NCBI GenBank assembly: GCA_036346225.1 | Contig: JARFIW010000494.1 | Location: 1,426,001 to 1,490,000, forward strand | Direction of reading: 5' to 3' | Length of the DNA stretch: 64,000 nucleotides | Source of the DNA: Platerodrilus igneus | Taxonomy: Eukaryota; Arthropoda; Insecta; Coleoptera; Lycidae | Shown: one piece after another, positions 41,511-53,640 of the stretch | Numbering within the stretch: position 1 is the stretch's first letter | Layout of the letters: each line of letters begins with the position of its first letter | Made by a program: the position numbers and the translations under genes | Notes under the pieces: model-generated | The model's database searches: none | What the model was told of the DNA's origin: nothing | What the model saw: only the letters and a program-made list of their open reading frames with translations

Positions 41511-42660
41511 ATGGCTGATAAAGGCAGGCATGATCCCCACAAGAACTTTGCAAACAAGTGCACCTGGTTTATCGACTGCTTCTGATTCTCTTATGCCCTT
41601 TCAAAAGTTGACCACCAACCAGTAAGCTCCATCCTCTCGGATACTCACAAATCCATTCAAGCAAGGGACGAAGATGAAGCACTATCGATGATTAATCTTT
41701 AAAACATCTCAGCCACAAAAATCACAGAATATGTATTCAAAGATGGCAAAATTAATAAAAACAGTGCTCAATATATACTACAAAGGTTTAAAGATATAGC
41801 CCTCATCACTGCAGCTATCTCACAAGATAATGAAATTTATAAGGCAAAATTACACCAAGCATCACATTCCAAGAGGTAACACACAATTACACCACAGCCT
41901 CAACCACAACTCATGCTCACGTTTCTGCTTCAACCCTCAGTTTACAACACGCTCCACCAACAAAACCTCCCCAAAAACCCTCATCCTAAGACCTACATCC
42001 ATTGAAACCACTTCATCCCAACTACTCAACATTATAAAACAGAACCTGCGTTCTTCCTTCTCTGATCTCTCTATCTGTAGTATCCGTTCGTCAAAAACAG
42101 CTGTCATCATCCGACCCAGGCATAATTTCAATTTAAACCAAGAAATTTGTTCCATCCATGTTCCTAAACTTTGCCAACCTCAGCTAATTATCTTCAAAGG
42201 ACACCCAACCCCAGACACTCTTTCATACCTGTATCACCAAAATTGCCTCCAGCATCTCATTCCCGAAGAGTCTTATTGCACTGAAATATCCGTAGCAAAA
42301 CAACATCCCAAAATTAATACTGACAATCTAATCCTTGATGTCTTTTTCCTCCACACCATCTTAACATCAAAATCCTATATCTATATTGCATATAAGTTGT
42401 GTTGTATACAAAATTTGGTAGCAGTAATAAGTTGCTACAATTGTCAATTTGGACACTCAGCCAAAGTATGCAGGTCTGTCACCACTTGCGACCTTTGCAC
42501 TAAAAAAACGTTCAACAAGATTGTGTCCCAGTTTACAATACTTACGACCCACATGCTCTAACTGCCTCTACCTGTCGTCCCTGCAACCACTTAATCATTG
42601 TCCTGTATACAAGCAATCCCTTGAAATATCAAACTTACGAACTGATTATGGATATTAACT
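41511..42660 (+). pseudogene. LINE ORF1 (gag-like, CCHC zinc knuckles), decayed
   Basis: The ATG at 41511 (MADKGRHDPHKNF) is followed by stops. The main open part is 41830-42561. Its end has SCYNCQFGHSAKVC and TTCDLCTKK, then after a frame change PTCSNCLYLSSLQPLNHCPV. This series of CCHC-type knuckles is found in the ORF1 nucleic-acid-binding proteins of I/Jockey/R1-group LINEs. No endonuclease follows, so the element is truncated at its 3' side. The + strand is unusually C-rich here compared with its surroundings. Confidence 0.72.
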
Positions 42661-45467
42661 GTAAGACAAATAATGTCCCTGGGCTCATTCCAGTTACTAA
42701 ATATCCTTCACCCTCCAGCCTCCAAATTCCACTCTGCAACCTTAGTAGAATATTTTGCATCGTGATTAAATATATGCATGTAAGTCAGGTTGCGGTACTA
42801 ATCAGGAAAAATTACCGCTATTTCTATATATTTGAAAGGTTGACACAACTTTTATCTGTGCAATCATTTATTCTTTAACTCTTTGATTTTAATTATATTC
42901 TTCATTCACAATAATATATATATATATATTGATATGATAATGCCGTACTCGGTGTAATGAACGTTTTACTTAATGTCACCGCTCTGTGCTCTCACTTCAA
43001 TCTTACTAATTTTATTATTATGCCACGGCTAGCCTTTTTTAATCTATACAGAGTGCACAACATTACGATGATCAATTTTCTTTTTCACCCCTTTAAGAAT
43101 ACCTATTTGAATTGATAAAACGAAGTCAATCAACAATCATATAATGAAAGGAAATTATATTTACAACTTTTGAAATTTTTTAAATACACCCTTTAATTAA
43201 TTAATATCATATGGATTATTTATCCCAAAATTTATATACTTTTAATTCAATATAAAGTCACCAAAAACTATACCTTTACAAAAAAAATCTGGAACGTTTG
43301 AGACCTCTTTATGATTTATTACGTAAGTTTAAACGTATGCAATGTTTCTTGTTGACTCTTTACAAGTTTTGCATAAATTGAATAAATTCAGTATTATAAT
43401 TTAAATTGAAAAAATTCCTTAGAATTAAGTAGATCTGACCTGTGATCTCCTGATATGTTGCTTTTTGTTGTGGATTAACACCCCTTGTTGTCTTCAATCG
43501 AATACCAATGCTCTGCTTTGTCGAACCAATATTTCAGTGCAGCTACCCCTTGCTTTCCAAAAATCACCTCTTGCTTTGTTCTATATTTCTCTGCATATGC
43601 TTTGAATCTCTACCCTTAAATACCACTTGAATATTATGAATTATCCCAGAATTATACCAGAATTAAATTGTTCTCGACGCAGATTAGAATTCTTTTCGAC
43701 GCAAATTAGAACCATAAGTATTTCCGACGTAGATTAGAATTGTCCCCTTAGGACCATGGATTAGAATTCGAATTTCTTTTCGTCGCAGCTTAGAAGCCCT
43801 ATCATTATAAATATTTAATTTAAATTAACTAACCAATTTCTACTCACGTTTTCTAAAAAAAAAACGGCAAAAACTCTTCATGTATTCTTAACACAATCTT
43901 TATGCAGCACTATTTTCACTATATTATAAACTTTACTTATCTGACGCGTAGATTTTGGGTTAAAAGTGTTGTGGATTCAACGTGCATCAAGTGTAGGCTG
44001 ACCTGTCTTATCACCGGTGGGTGTTAAATAGCCTTTTCTCACTACCCTTGGGTTGGGTTCCAAGCAATTTTGCAGATTGACGCGACCAACCAGGTTTGTC
44101 TTTAATATTTCAACTGTTTTCTGATGAAATTATTTCGGATTTTCATGTCATGGTTGTTTATTTGCGATCTTTGCTTGCCTTATTATTTGTTACCGCGCCC
44201 AGACTTTCAACTTACGTCTATTGTTTTGTATAGATAAAGCTTTTGGAGAATTGTACAAATTAAATGATGTAACATGAATGCTGTTTTCGTTTATGTATTT
44301 ATTTATGCGTTTTCTTATCAAAGCGCTTATGGTTCATGAAGATTTATTAGGTTTTCTCTTATCTTCTGCGTCTTTATTTTATAAACTTGTATAAAATTCT
44401 CAACGTAGTTTTAACTACATGTACTATTATTTCTTTGCTGAATATGCGTTCTATTATTGGAAGATATGCTTGCTGGCATAGCTTAAAGTTAATTACGGTC
44501 TATATACAGGATGTTAAATGCTTGCTATCTACATAATGTACAAATTACTTATTTTTCTGTTAAATAAATGCAGTTTTCTGATTCCTATTGCTATTTATAG
44601 TTACTATGCGACTCTTTCTACTCAATACACCCCTAAACAACCCCTTATCACAGCATTATATATATATATATATATATATAATAGAAATTATACTGCGCAA
44701 AAAGAATTTTTAGGTCCCACATAACTTTAAAAACTCTAGTCAAATTAGAGATTAAATGTGAATATACAGTTAATCAGAAATACAATGGTGCTGCAGTGAA
44801 AAGTAATCCATTTGGAGGCGTAAGACATAGAAATGCCTTAGGTTTTAAAAACTGAGAATAGTTTAGAACCAATTAAAGAATGTAGCTTTATCCATTACAT
44901 TATAAGCAATTATTAACTTAAGAGAGAAATAATCAAAAATCAACGTTACTATATATTTGTATGTTTAGGATGGCGTTAAGCTTAAATATTTTAGATCAGA
45001 TGGTTTAAAAAATTAGAAATACGAACCCAAAATGTTCATTTACTTTTAGTGAGAGAACAACAATTTAAAAAATCCAGATATTAAAGACACACAAAGGTAT
45101 CCAGAAAAAGTACAAAAATCAGATCTTTATTAATTATTGAAATAATGGTTCAAGGACCTCCAGAACAAGTTTCAAACAATTTTAATTCTTGATTAAAATG
45201 TTGGGTCAAAAATTGCTTTATTACAATTAAAATTTTGTATACATAAACTTTTTATAACATTACAATGTTCTTTAAGGATGAATAATAAATTGTGTTAAAA
45301 TATTACATTTACTTGTTATTTAACTTGTGGATTTTTACTAAATGATGTAAAATCAACATCTTGATTAAAATGAAACTTCTGTCTGTTAAACACCTCGTAC
45401 TAGTTTCTATAGTAACTTAATTGATTAATTCTAAATATTGATCAAACTATAATAATAGTGGTAAATA
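42661..45467. other. Intergenic, with microsatellites and a short degenerate repeat
   Basis: No gene recognised. (TA)n tracts lie at about 42912-42930 and 44656-44682. At 43672-43800 the motif TTTTCGACGCAGATTAGAAT recurs about five times in degenerate form. The last few hundred bases should contain the promoter of the gene starting at 45468. Confidence 0.5.
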
Positions 45468-45662
45468 ATGTCTCGCAATGTACTGACAATAATAAAATGG
45501 CTTCCTATAGAAACAGAGGAAAATAAAAATTTATTTTTAGAATGCAATCGATTAAAACAAACTTCTGAAGAATTAATTGATCTGATTGCTATCTTTATAA
45601 ATAAATATCAACTTAAAAATGGTTACAAATTACTTGAGGTTTATGACGAACAAATAGCTGAA
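45468..45662 (+). CDS. Exon 1 of the CCDC142-like gene
   Basis: 65 codons starting MSRNVLTIIKWLPIETEE and ending YDEQIAE. No membrane segment or signal peptide. An alternative donor at 45677 would put exon 2 out of frame and hit a stop after three codons. Confidence 0.65.
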
Positions 45663-47612
45663 GTATATAGTTTACGGTATTAATATGTAAAACAAAATAA
45701 ATCATATTCCAGAAACTTGCGGTAATTGCAAATAAATCGGAAGCATTGTTTGAAGGCTATAATGCTACATTTACAAATCTAAATATGAAATCACCACCAA
45801 TTACAAAAGTTAAGGCTGATGTTTGGCGAAATGTTTTATGGATTTCAAAACTAAAATTATGTTATTTTTTGAACTGTGTTATTACCAAAATTGCTTACCA
45901 ATTTGTTGATCATGGAGAAGGAATTCTTGTGTTAACTTTTAGGTGAAGATTTATATAATATGGAATTGGTGCAAACTTTTGTTTTCAGAATTTCTCTTAG
46001 TTATAATAAGTGTATAGCTATGGATGTAAAATTTAACTTGGGAAAGAAATCAATGATATGTTGTAACACTTGCCCTTACTTAATGTTTCCAAGTAGAAAA
46101 ATGTCAATCACAAAACTATTGCAAATTTTAGCTCAAAATCGTGCCGAATTATATTGTCACAAACTAATAGATTGTTTACTAGACACCTACAAACTATATG
46201 AAAGTCATGAGGACGATGCTAGTTCTGATAGTTCTAGTATTGAGATATATAGGTATGTATGTTCTCCGATTATTGTTTTAATGATATTAAACAATTAAAA
46301 TTTTTTATTCAGTTGATTCCAAAAATCTTTCAGAATTTGTGGTTTATATTTTTTAACGGTTTAAGGAAATGTTATGATAAAATTAAAAGAGATATCCAAA
46401 CTATGTTTAATTCTTAGGTAAATTCGTTTACAAAGAATTTGAGATCTGCTATTATAATGTTCCAAATAGTACTTTTACAATCACAAATCGCATATTTTAT
46501 CTACACCTCATTTAATATGTAAGAAGAAGGTTAAATTTAAATGTGAATGTTTACAGAGGGTTCGGAGCGATATATTCTTTGATCTTTTCAACTAAATTCC
46601 AGGCTCATATTTTCAAATTATAGAAGAATAAGAAATGTTTACTTAAGATCGCCCTATAAGTTAAAACTAACGTTTTTATTTTAACAAAAAGCGAGATAGG
46701 TGGTTTTTAAATTTTATTCAACATTGTAGATAGAAATTTGCAAATTGAGCCTAAATAATAATCAAATAAGAGTGTCGGTGGCTGGCAACAACATTGATAT
46801 GAACAAAATTGTTTACTCTAATTTAGATGATGCAACTGCTCCAAAACAAAAACTGCTACTGCGTTGATTAGCGGTACATTGGCCTACAGTAGAAGTGCGA
46901 ACTAACTCGAATGGATGTCATCCAACTTAAACATGTTCAATTTTTCTCAGTTGGAAAAAACCTAGAGATAGGTACTTTTTAAATAGATTTCTGCATAATC
47001 TAAATTCTTTTTTTTTAATTTTAGAATTTAAACGTATTGCAATTTTCAACAAAGTTGTATAATTTAATCCATGATATATATAATGGCGTAAACGTATATA
47101 CCACAAGTTTATATTGTTGAAAACTCATATTTTCAATTTTTTGTAGGCATGTTTTTATTATGAATTGGACTATAGTTATAATGTAATAAATAAAACTTTT
47201 TTTAGGGCAATAACAAAACATCTTTCGCCTCCTAATGACCTTACAAATAATTGTCATAATAAAATGGCAAAGTCTCTCAGTAATTCAAAGGATAATTGTG
47301 GCTTTGCGAACATAGAAGAATTACTAAAATATGAAGAACAAAATGTCACAAATTTATTAGATGTTGCTGTTAATATAGCTCCTGGACTGTTGGGTTTAGA
47401 TAGTATAAAAAAATCGCGATCATCTGGTAAGAAAAAAATAAGTATTGGAGCCAAAACCAAAGTTTTGTCATATTATCAAGAAATTCTATGGGGAGAAGTA
47501 GGTAACTTTTTAGAACATATAATATTATGGTGGGGAGCTTTACCATTAGCGTCAAGACCACCACATTCAAGTCAACACTTGCGAGAATGGATAACACAGT
47601 TTGTACAAACAG
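45468..47612 (+). CDS. Putative CCDC142-like protein, N-terminal half (four exons, incomplete)
   Basis: Exons 45468-45662, 45713-45942, 45989-46252 and 47206-47612 join in phase into 365 codons, through introns of 50, 46 and 953 bp, and end at donor GTATCC (47613) in phase 1. The three later junctions agree with both phase and GT-AG; the first (GAA|GTATAT to AG|AAACTT) is the only in-frame choice I found. The protein is largely helical with a glutamate-rich, coiled-coil-like start. The pattern FPSRKMSITKLLQIL..., then NIAPGLLGLD, then YYQEILWGEV..., then a Trp-rich LWWGALPL resembles my recollection of CCDC142, whose function is unknown. That family is about 750 residues, so roughly half is missing and should lie beyond the LINEs downstream. 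Confident that it is a host gene, moderately confident of the name. Confidence 0.6.
45713..45942 (+). CDS. Exon 2 of the CCDC142-like gene
   Basis: Acceptor TTCCAG, donor GTGAAG (phase 2). Encodes KLAVIANKSEALFEGYN, then KADVWRNVLWISKLKL. The intron before it is 50 bp. Confidence 0.7.
45989..46252 (+). CDS. Exon 3 of the CCDC142-like gene
   Basis: Acceptor TTTTCAG after a 46-bp intron (45943-45988), donor GTATGT at 46253 (phase 2). Encodes CPYLMFPSRKMSITKLLQIL and an acidic-serine tract (HEDDASSDSSS). Confidence 0.75.
46253..47205 (+). other. Intron 3 of the CCDC142-like gene
   Basis: 953 bp, AT-rich, ends in CTTTTTTTAG. No element recognised. Confidence 0.7.
47206..47612 (+). CDS. Exon 4 of the CCDC142-like gene
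   Basis: Encodes RAITKHLSPPNDL, a hydrophilic linker, NLLDVAVNIAPGLLGLDSIK, VLSYYQEILWGEVGNFLEHI, ILWWGALPLASRPPHSSQHL and REWITQFVQT. Ends with G before GTATCC (phase 1). Confidence 0.75.
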
Positions 47613-48897
47613 GTATCCACTATTTTTACGGCAATTTTAATTTTATTCAGTTCTCTGGTGGTAAATTAATATAAAACGAAGTATGTGGATTATTAATTTT
47701 AACATCCTATAGACAATGATTTACTAGATGGTAAAAAAATGTCAGTGAAAGCTTGTGCAGGAAAAATTCAGTCTTAGGAGAAACGTACAAAATTAATAAG
47801 AAACAGTATTGCATAACTTTTCAGTAAGGCTCTAATATGTCAGACATACTACGTAATCAAATAAAATGTTCCTACTGTCTTCACACTGAATATTCGCAGG
47901 CACTATTAAACTGCACATACAAACTTCACATCATGAATTTCCATAAACGAAGTTCTGATGTTCCTACTGCAACTATATTAATGTACTACTAACTGAATTG
48001 ACAAACATTGACATAGTACATAAATCAGCGTAAAACTAAGTTATAAAATTGTAATAACCTTACCAGCAAGTGAAATATAACTATTGGGCGCTACTTAAGA
48101 CAACCATAAAAGAGTACACATGAACAAAATTTAAAATATACAGGCACAATTTAAAATACTGTAAAGCTAAATATTTTATTTTTCCGGATCACGGTAGCTC
48201 TAAAATTCATATTTTAATATTGGCTATTCGAGATAGGAGTTGGATTATGTCAATCTGTATTTCATCTAATATTATATGATGATCTCCTTCTGAATTCAAT
48301 TCATCGGCTCAATTGTTATAAAGAAAATATGCCATTTCAGGAAACTGATGCGTAGCATACAGTTTAGTAGGTGTTTGAGATACAAACTGTTGTTTGGATC
48401 CATATCTGGCCATCTAATTGTGGCAAATTTTAGTTTTTATTAAATGACAAATGTATAGTGAAAAGGAAAAGTATTTGAAGAAGATAAAATATAATGTTCA
48501 ACAAAACATTTTGTTGTTGATATTACTATATGTTCTTATGATCTAAAAATATAAGTTTTAAAAATTATGTGCTGGCATGTGTACATCATATCTGCTATAA
48601 GAGCCTACTCATTCATATGCTATAATGTAAAATGAAGTGACTTTCTTCAATTTCAACTTTTGATAACGGTAACTGACAATACTTACACAAAAATTAAAAC
48701 CTACGACAGTCGATTAATGCCAACATTATCTTTTAATATTCTCTAAATTTTAGACTACTCGATTAAACTGCTTTTAATTTAATAAAAAGAACTTGTATAC
48801 AAGTGGTTCCTCTCTATAAGGGTCTTGAGAGAACAATGTTTCAATGTTTTCTTACCACATTATGAAACGCTAACAAGTAAAATACTAATTTATTGAA
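47613..48897. other. Probable intron of the CCDC142-like gene, no gene seen
   Basis: AT-rich, no frame of note. If the gene model is right, this and the LINEs downstream lie in a very long intron. Confidence 0.5.
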
Positions 48898-50202
48898 ATA
48901 TAATAATAATAATAACAATAATAATATCATCTTTATTGATTACTGATAAGTTCCATAACATAAAATAAGAATGTAGTATAGCAAAGTTCAGCCAAAGGCT
49001 GTTCTACCACTTAACCTGCAACTAACAATACAATAGACATAAATTTACAAATAAGAATAAAAACATGTCAAAGAAGCCCGATGTTTATAATCCTGATGTG
49101 AACACCGCCACAAACAGTTAACACTAACATTAAGTTGGTACTTTATGAGCCACCACATTTCTGCTAAAGAGTACGAGAACAATAAATATAAATATATAGA
49201 CCAGTGAATTTATTGTGTTGAAAGTAAATACTTTTAAATGATGTTTAAAACTTGATACCCATTTGGTTTTCATAGAGTTGTCAATTGAATTATATAATTT
49301 AACTGCAGTGTACTGGAATGACCTCTGGAAGAGGATGGTTGAGTGCCGCTGTACATGCAGCAAGTCACAAGATCTCACCTGAACAGAATGACAACTGCTA
49401 CGCGGTAGTAGCAGATTTTTTATATAAATTGGTGCCAATAGAGAGTTTATAATTTTATGCGTAAAAGATGCAAGGCACAGTAAGCGCTTGTTTTCCATTT
49501 TTAACAAACCCGCAACGATTTAGAAATGTAATCAAATTTCTTTAAATTGAAAATAAATCTAAGAGAATCATTCTGTATTCTTTGTAGTAATAGAGTCTAA
49601 ACAGGGCCCATAAACAACATCACTATAGTCAAATGCAGACAAGATTAGTGACTTGCAAAGCATTTTACGAAGCTTTTGATTTAACGAATTTTTGTTTAAA
49701 TACGATTTACGCAGAATTTTGTATGATTTTTTAACTAAATTATTTAAATGACAATCAAAGCTTAATATAACGTCAACCGTTAGTCCTAGGTTTTTAACGT
49801 GATTTTGTATTTTAATTTTTTCGTCATTTACCACTAGATTTATGTTATCAACAACTATCATCCTGTTTTTCTCAAGACCAAAAATAATTGCTACCAATTT
49901 CTTAGGGTTAATAGCTAAGTAATGATTTGCTCCAAAATCAGAAAGCTCCTTTAGATCCTCAGTGATCTGTGCATTTTCAACTGATAACTGATTAATTTTA
50001 AATGAGAAATATATTTGTGAATCATCAGCGTATAACCTAGATTGACAATTACGAAATTTACTTGCAAAGTCAGCTGTATACAGCAAAAAAAAAAGCAGAG
50101 GACCTAAGGTTGAACCTTGAGGCACCCCACTAGTTATACTTTTTGTTAGAGACGTTTTACCGCTAACATTAACCAACTGCTTCCTATTACATAAATAAGA
50201 CC

Positions 50203-50507
50203 GTTCATTTACATTCTCAATGCTCCACCCGAAGGTACTACATTGGCCAGGAAGCGAGTTTTTTGTTGCCTAGAAATTTAGAATTTTGGCGAACTCTTGC
50301 CGTTGTAGGCAAGGTAGGGATCTTTAACGTGCGTGACAACACTCACACACGGGACCTCCATTTAACCTCTCATCCGAACGAGGGCGTAATTTTGTGAAAA
50401 ATGCTCACCTGCTATTTTTCAAGCAGTCGGCCATGTCGAGATTTGAACCCAGGACCTTGGGATCCGTAGTCTTACGCTTACTACATTGATCCACGGCGAC
50501 GGCACAC
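50203..50507 (-). mobile_element. tRNA-derived SINE
   Basis: Flanked by a 14-bp duplication ACATAAATAAGACC (50189-50202 and 50508-50521). On the minus strand its 5' end has a pol III box A-like TGGATCAATGTAGTAAG (50477-50493) and box B-like GGTTCAAATCT (50439-50449). The body shares long blocks with 26375-26562. It interrupts the RT of the LINE around it between YDSKAF-type and VNVSGK-type segments. The LINE-derived partner that mobilises it is not known from the sequence. Confidence 0.88.
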
Positions 50508-51206
50508 ACATAAATAAGACCACATAGATGTAGTGAGTTGTCAAATTTATAATATTTTAATTTAGCAAGAAGTAAGTTGTAGTCTAAGGTGTCAAATGCC
50601 TTAGAGTAGTCCAACTACACTAGAACACAACCAAATCCAAATCAGAGGACTGAAAAATATCATTAGTAACTTTGATTAATGCACCAGTGGTACTATGGTC
50701 TACTCCAAAGCCAGACTGATAGGTCTTAACTCAGACAAATTAATGACTTTATTAAAATTTTAGGTATATGAGTAATGACAGCCAGTTTCCAATATTCTGG
50801 AAAATATCTGTTTATAATACAATTATTAATAATATTAGTAATAGGTTCAATAAATTTTGTTTTGCATAATTTTAACATAAAAACAGATATAGAATCACTT
50901 CCAATGGCATTAGACATAATGGATTTGAGAACTCTCCGAACCTTATCAGTTGTAGTAGTAGAAAATGAGAATAAGATATTGCTATTAAACTTATTATTAT
51001 TATACAATCGAAACATATGTTGTGGAGGGTTAGTTTTTAGATTGTTTATAGAGTCTAAGAAAAATGCATTTATTTGATCCGTATCACATAGACTTTCTGG
51101 TATACAGTTTAATTTAGATGTTACGATCTTAGTGTCCCTAAGAGCTTTCCAAGTAGTATTAGCAGAGTGTTTAGCAATAAAATCAAAGTAGTGCATTTTT
51201 TCTCGA

Positions 51207-51570
51207 CTTATAGAGCTTGTTACAGAATTTCCTAGCTGTTTATAGTGCTTCCAATCTGTTTGTGTTCTGCTATGTTTAAATTTAATATGAACTTTATCGT
51301 GCAGTTTCATCATAATTCTGATTACGTTAGTAGCTTTTGCTTTGGTAATTCTACTTTAATGGCGATTGTGTATCAAAAAGATTTATTAATATTTTGTTGA
51401 TCATTAGTAGAGCTTGTTACAGAATTCCTTAGCTGTTTATAGCACTCCCAATCTGCTTGTGTTCTGCTATGTTTAAGTTTAATATGAGCTTTATCATGCA
51501 GTTTTATCATAATTGTAATTACGTTAGTAAGTCATAGAATTTTTGCTTTGGTAATTGGTATTGGTATTGG
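51207..51570 (-). repeat. Diverged tandem duplication inside the LINE ORF2
   Basis: The block starting GAGCTTGTTACAGAATT occurs at about 51216 and again at about 51411. Both run through CAATCTG(T/C)TTGTGTTCTGC, ATGTTTAA and TTTGCTTTGGTAATT. Period about 195 bp, similarity roughly 85-90% by eye. Beyond the second copy, TTGGTATTGGTATT forms a short simple repeat. Confidence 0.75.
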
Positions 51571-52743
51571 TATTTGGTATTTGCGCATTTACATCATCAG
51601 TATAAAAGATCTCTTCTACAGGGACATCCTCCAAGTGATTGTTAAAGGCTGTTAAATCAAAGTTTTTAAAATCTCGATGAGTGATGTATTTAGAGATGCT
51701 GTACAACTACTAGGCAATGATCATGTATACCTAGCAATCCGCTGTATCAATTATACTTTCATTATCTAGAAGAATAACATTGATTAATGTTGAACCATGC
51801 TGGGTGATCCCTGTAGGTTCAATTACCGCTTATTTTAAATTATACATTTTAATAATAGAATTAAACCTTTCAACATTGGAATTTGTGAGATTAAACAAAT
51901 TTAAGTTAATATCGCCTCCGCAAAAGACGTGATCAAATTGAGGACGAACTTGTGCTAGAACTAATTCAAAACCTGTGAGAAAGTTATGTGCTGCAATTAT
52001 TTGTGAATTGATATACTACACCAGCAACAACTTTTTTACTATTGTAAATGAAACTTGCCCACAACTGTTCAAAACAGTCATTAGTATCATAATCTATGTT
52101 TATAGCTTTGCAATTTAAACAAGTCCTAGCATACACAGCAACACTACCACCCCTTCCCTTACGATCAGTGTGAAAAAGATCAAAATTTTCTAGTGGATAG
52201 TTATTAATACTACATTTTTCATTTAGCCATGTTTCTGTTACAAATATATCAAGTTTGTTCTCATCCACCAGGGCAGAAAAGGTTTCAAAACCAGTATTAA
52301 GAGAGCGTACATTAATTGTTGCGAGTTTAAACATAAATATAATCAGGGTATTAAGTAAATAGCTAAAATATGCTAAACTTTAAGAAGAAACGGAGCACAA
52401 GAGTATACTTTTGAATATGTAATCTTAGATAGTTTCTTTATAAGATAGCTGGCTTAGCAGTTGTACTACTCTTACAATGTAACAATCTTTAAGAAAAAGT
52501 AAAGGAATTCTCTATACACTGTTAGGTCCACAATAAGAAATAAAATAATATAAAATCTAAACTAAATATACTGATTTTTTGGTGCAACTACACATATTAA
52601 ATTAGCAGCATTAACTGCTTCTAAACTACAATGTTACATAAATTAAATAGATGCGTATACTATTTAATATTAATTTCAAACTAAAATTAAAGATCATTTA
52701 AAACGTTATCAACATATATGTATACTACTAGTTCTAACCCATA

Positions 52744-53421
52744 TTAAGGTGCGCTATGAATACCATCCTTAGTTTTATACAACAGTTTTCCATCATGGGA
52801 CCAACAATTTCTAACACCGTACTGCTCTTGAGGTTTAATTAGTTTTGTATGATGTATTGCAATTAAGTCTTCGCGAAGTATATACGGACTACCTTTGAAG
52901 AACGCTTTCTTGTTGTAAACCAATGTACGATTACGATAGTTTAAGAATTTTATGATTATACCCCGAGGTTTATTCCTTAATAATGAACTTTTGCCTACAC
53001 GATGCAATCTCTCTATATCATTAATAGACAAGGTTAGTTTAAGATGTTTATTTATAACTTGTAATATGATGTCATCAGTGGATTCACCATCTCCTTCGGT
53101 TTTACCAAAAATATGTAAATTGCTACTGCAACTCATTTGTTTCAGAAAGTCTACTTTAGTTTCCAACTGCTCTACATGGTTTTTATTTAATTCACACTCT
53201 TGCCTGAGAGAATCAATGCCTACTGCAATTTCATTCAGTTTTTCAGGTACAGTATTATTCATATACGTAGCATTTTGCGTTAATTTATCCATATCAGCTT
53301 TATTAGCTTGCAAAAGGTCTAAAATTGTCTTTATCATACCTGTATTATTATCGTTATCAGCATTATAATTAAATAAAGCATCCTTTTCGCTCTCGGATCT
53401 GGTGCTAGGTATCTTTGTCAA
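52744..53421 (-). CDS. LINE ORF1 protein, intact (225 codons)
   Basis: Begins MTKIPSTRSESEKDALFN. A predicted coiled coil spans about residues 28-95 (ILDLLQANKADMDKL, NEIAVGIDSLRQECELN, HVEQLETKVDFLK). Next comes an RRM-like part (NLHIFGKTEG, DDIILQVINKHL, DIERLHRVGK) and a C-terminal basic domain (PRGIIIKFLNYRNRTLVYNK, CWSHDGKLLYKTKDG). This layout matches L1-ORF1p-like RNA chaperones of several LINE groups. No stop or frameshift. The 225 codons make it rather short for the class. It is a transposon protein rather than a host gene. Confidence 0.75.
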   Translation of the reverse strand: MTKIPSTRSESEKDALFNYNADNDNNTGMIKTILDLLQANKADMDKLTQNATYMNNTVPEKLNEIAVGIDSLRQECELNKNHVEQLETKVDFLKQMSCSSNLHIFGKTEGDGESTDDIILQVINKHLKLTLSINDIERLHRVGKSSLLRNKPRGIIIKFLNYRNRTLVYNKKAFFKGSPYILREDLIAIHHTKLIKPQEQYGVRNCWSHDGKLLYKTKDGIHSAP

Positions 53422-53640
53422 TTAAAACAGTTCAATATAAGCATGTAAACAAAACTTTATACTATCAAATTGAACAAACTCAAATTACTTATATTAGGAG
53501 AGCAGAATTATAACACGCACATAATGACACTTGAGATTGTAGTCTAGTAATTTAACTAAACGTATATTTACTTATTAATTATTAAACACTAGCTAAAACG
53601 AAAAACATTGGAGTAGTACAAATGAACGCCTTTCTCAGTC

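Larger units (their letters stand above)
48898..53640 (-). mobile_element. Near full-length LINE (ORF1 and broken ORF2), hit by a SINE
   Basis: In minus-strand order: 5' UTR-like sequence (about 53640-53422), intact ORF1 (53421-52744), and an ORF2 endonuclease (52334-51984, LATINVRSLN, TETWLNEKC, GRGGSVAVYAR). Then a linker and RT: FPEYWKLAVITHIPK near 50760, MDYSKAFDTLDYNLLLAKL at 50614, SITSGVPQGSTLGPLLFFLL at 50140 and RLYADDSQIYFSF with catalytic YADD. The C-terminus (AVKLYNSIDNSMKTKWVSSF) ends at 49130. The 3' end has AATAAAG and a (TTATTA)n-like tail at 48898-48930. ORF2 has stops, a duplicated segment (51.2-51.55 kb) and a SINE at 50203-50507. Jockey/CR1-group in style. Confidence 0.88.

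Noticed and set aside
50430..50507. A functional tRNA gene
   Set aside because: It has box A and B resemblance but no full cloverleaf, and it is the head of a SINE with target duplications.
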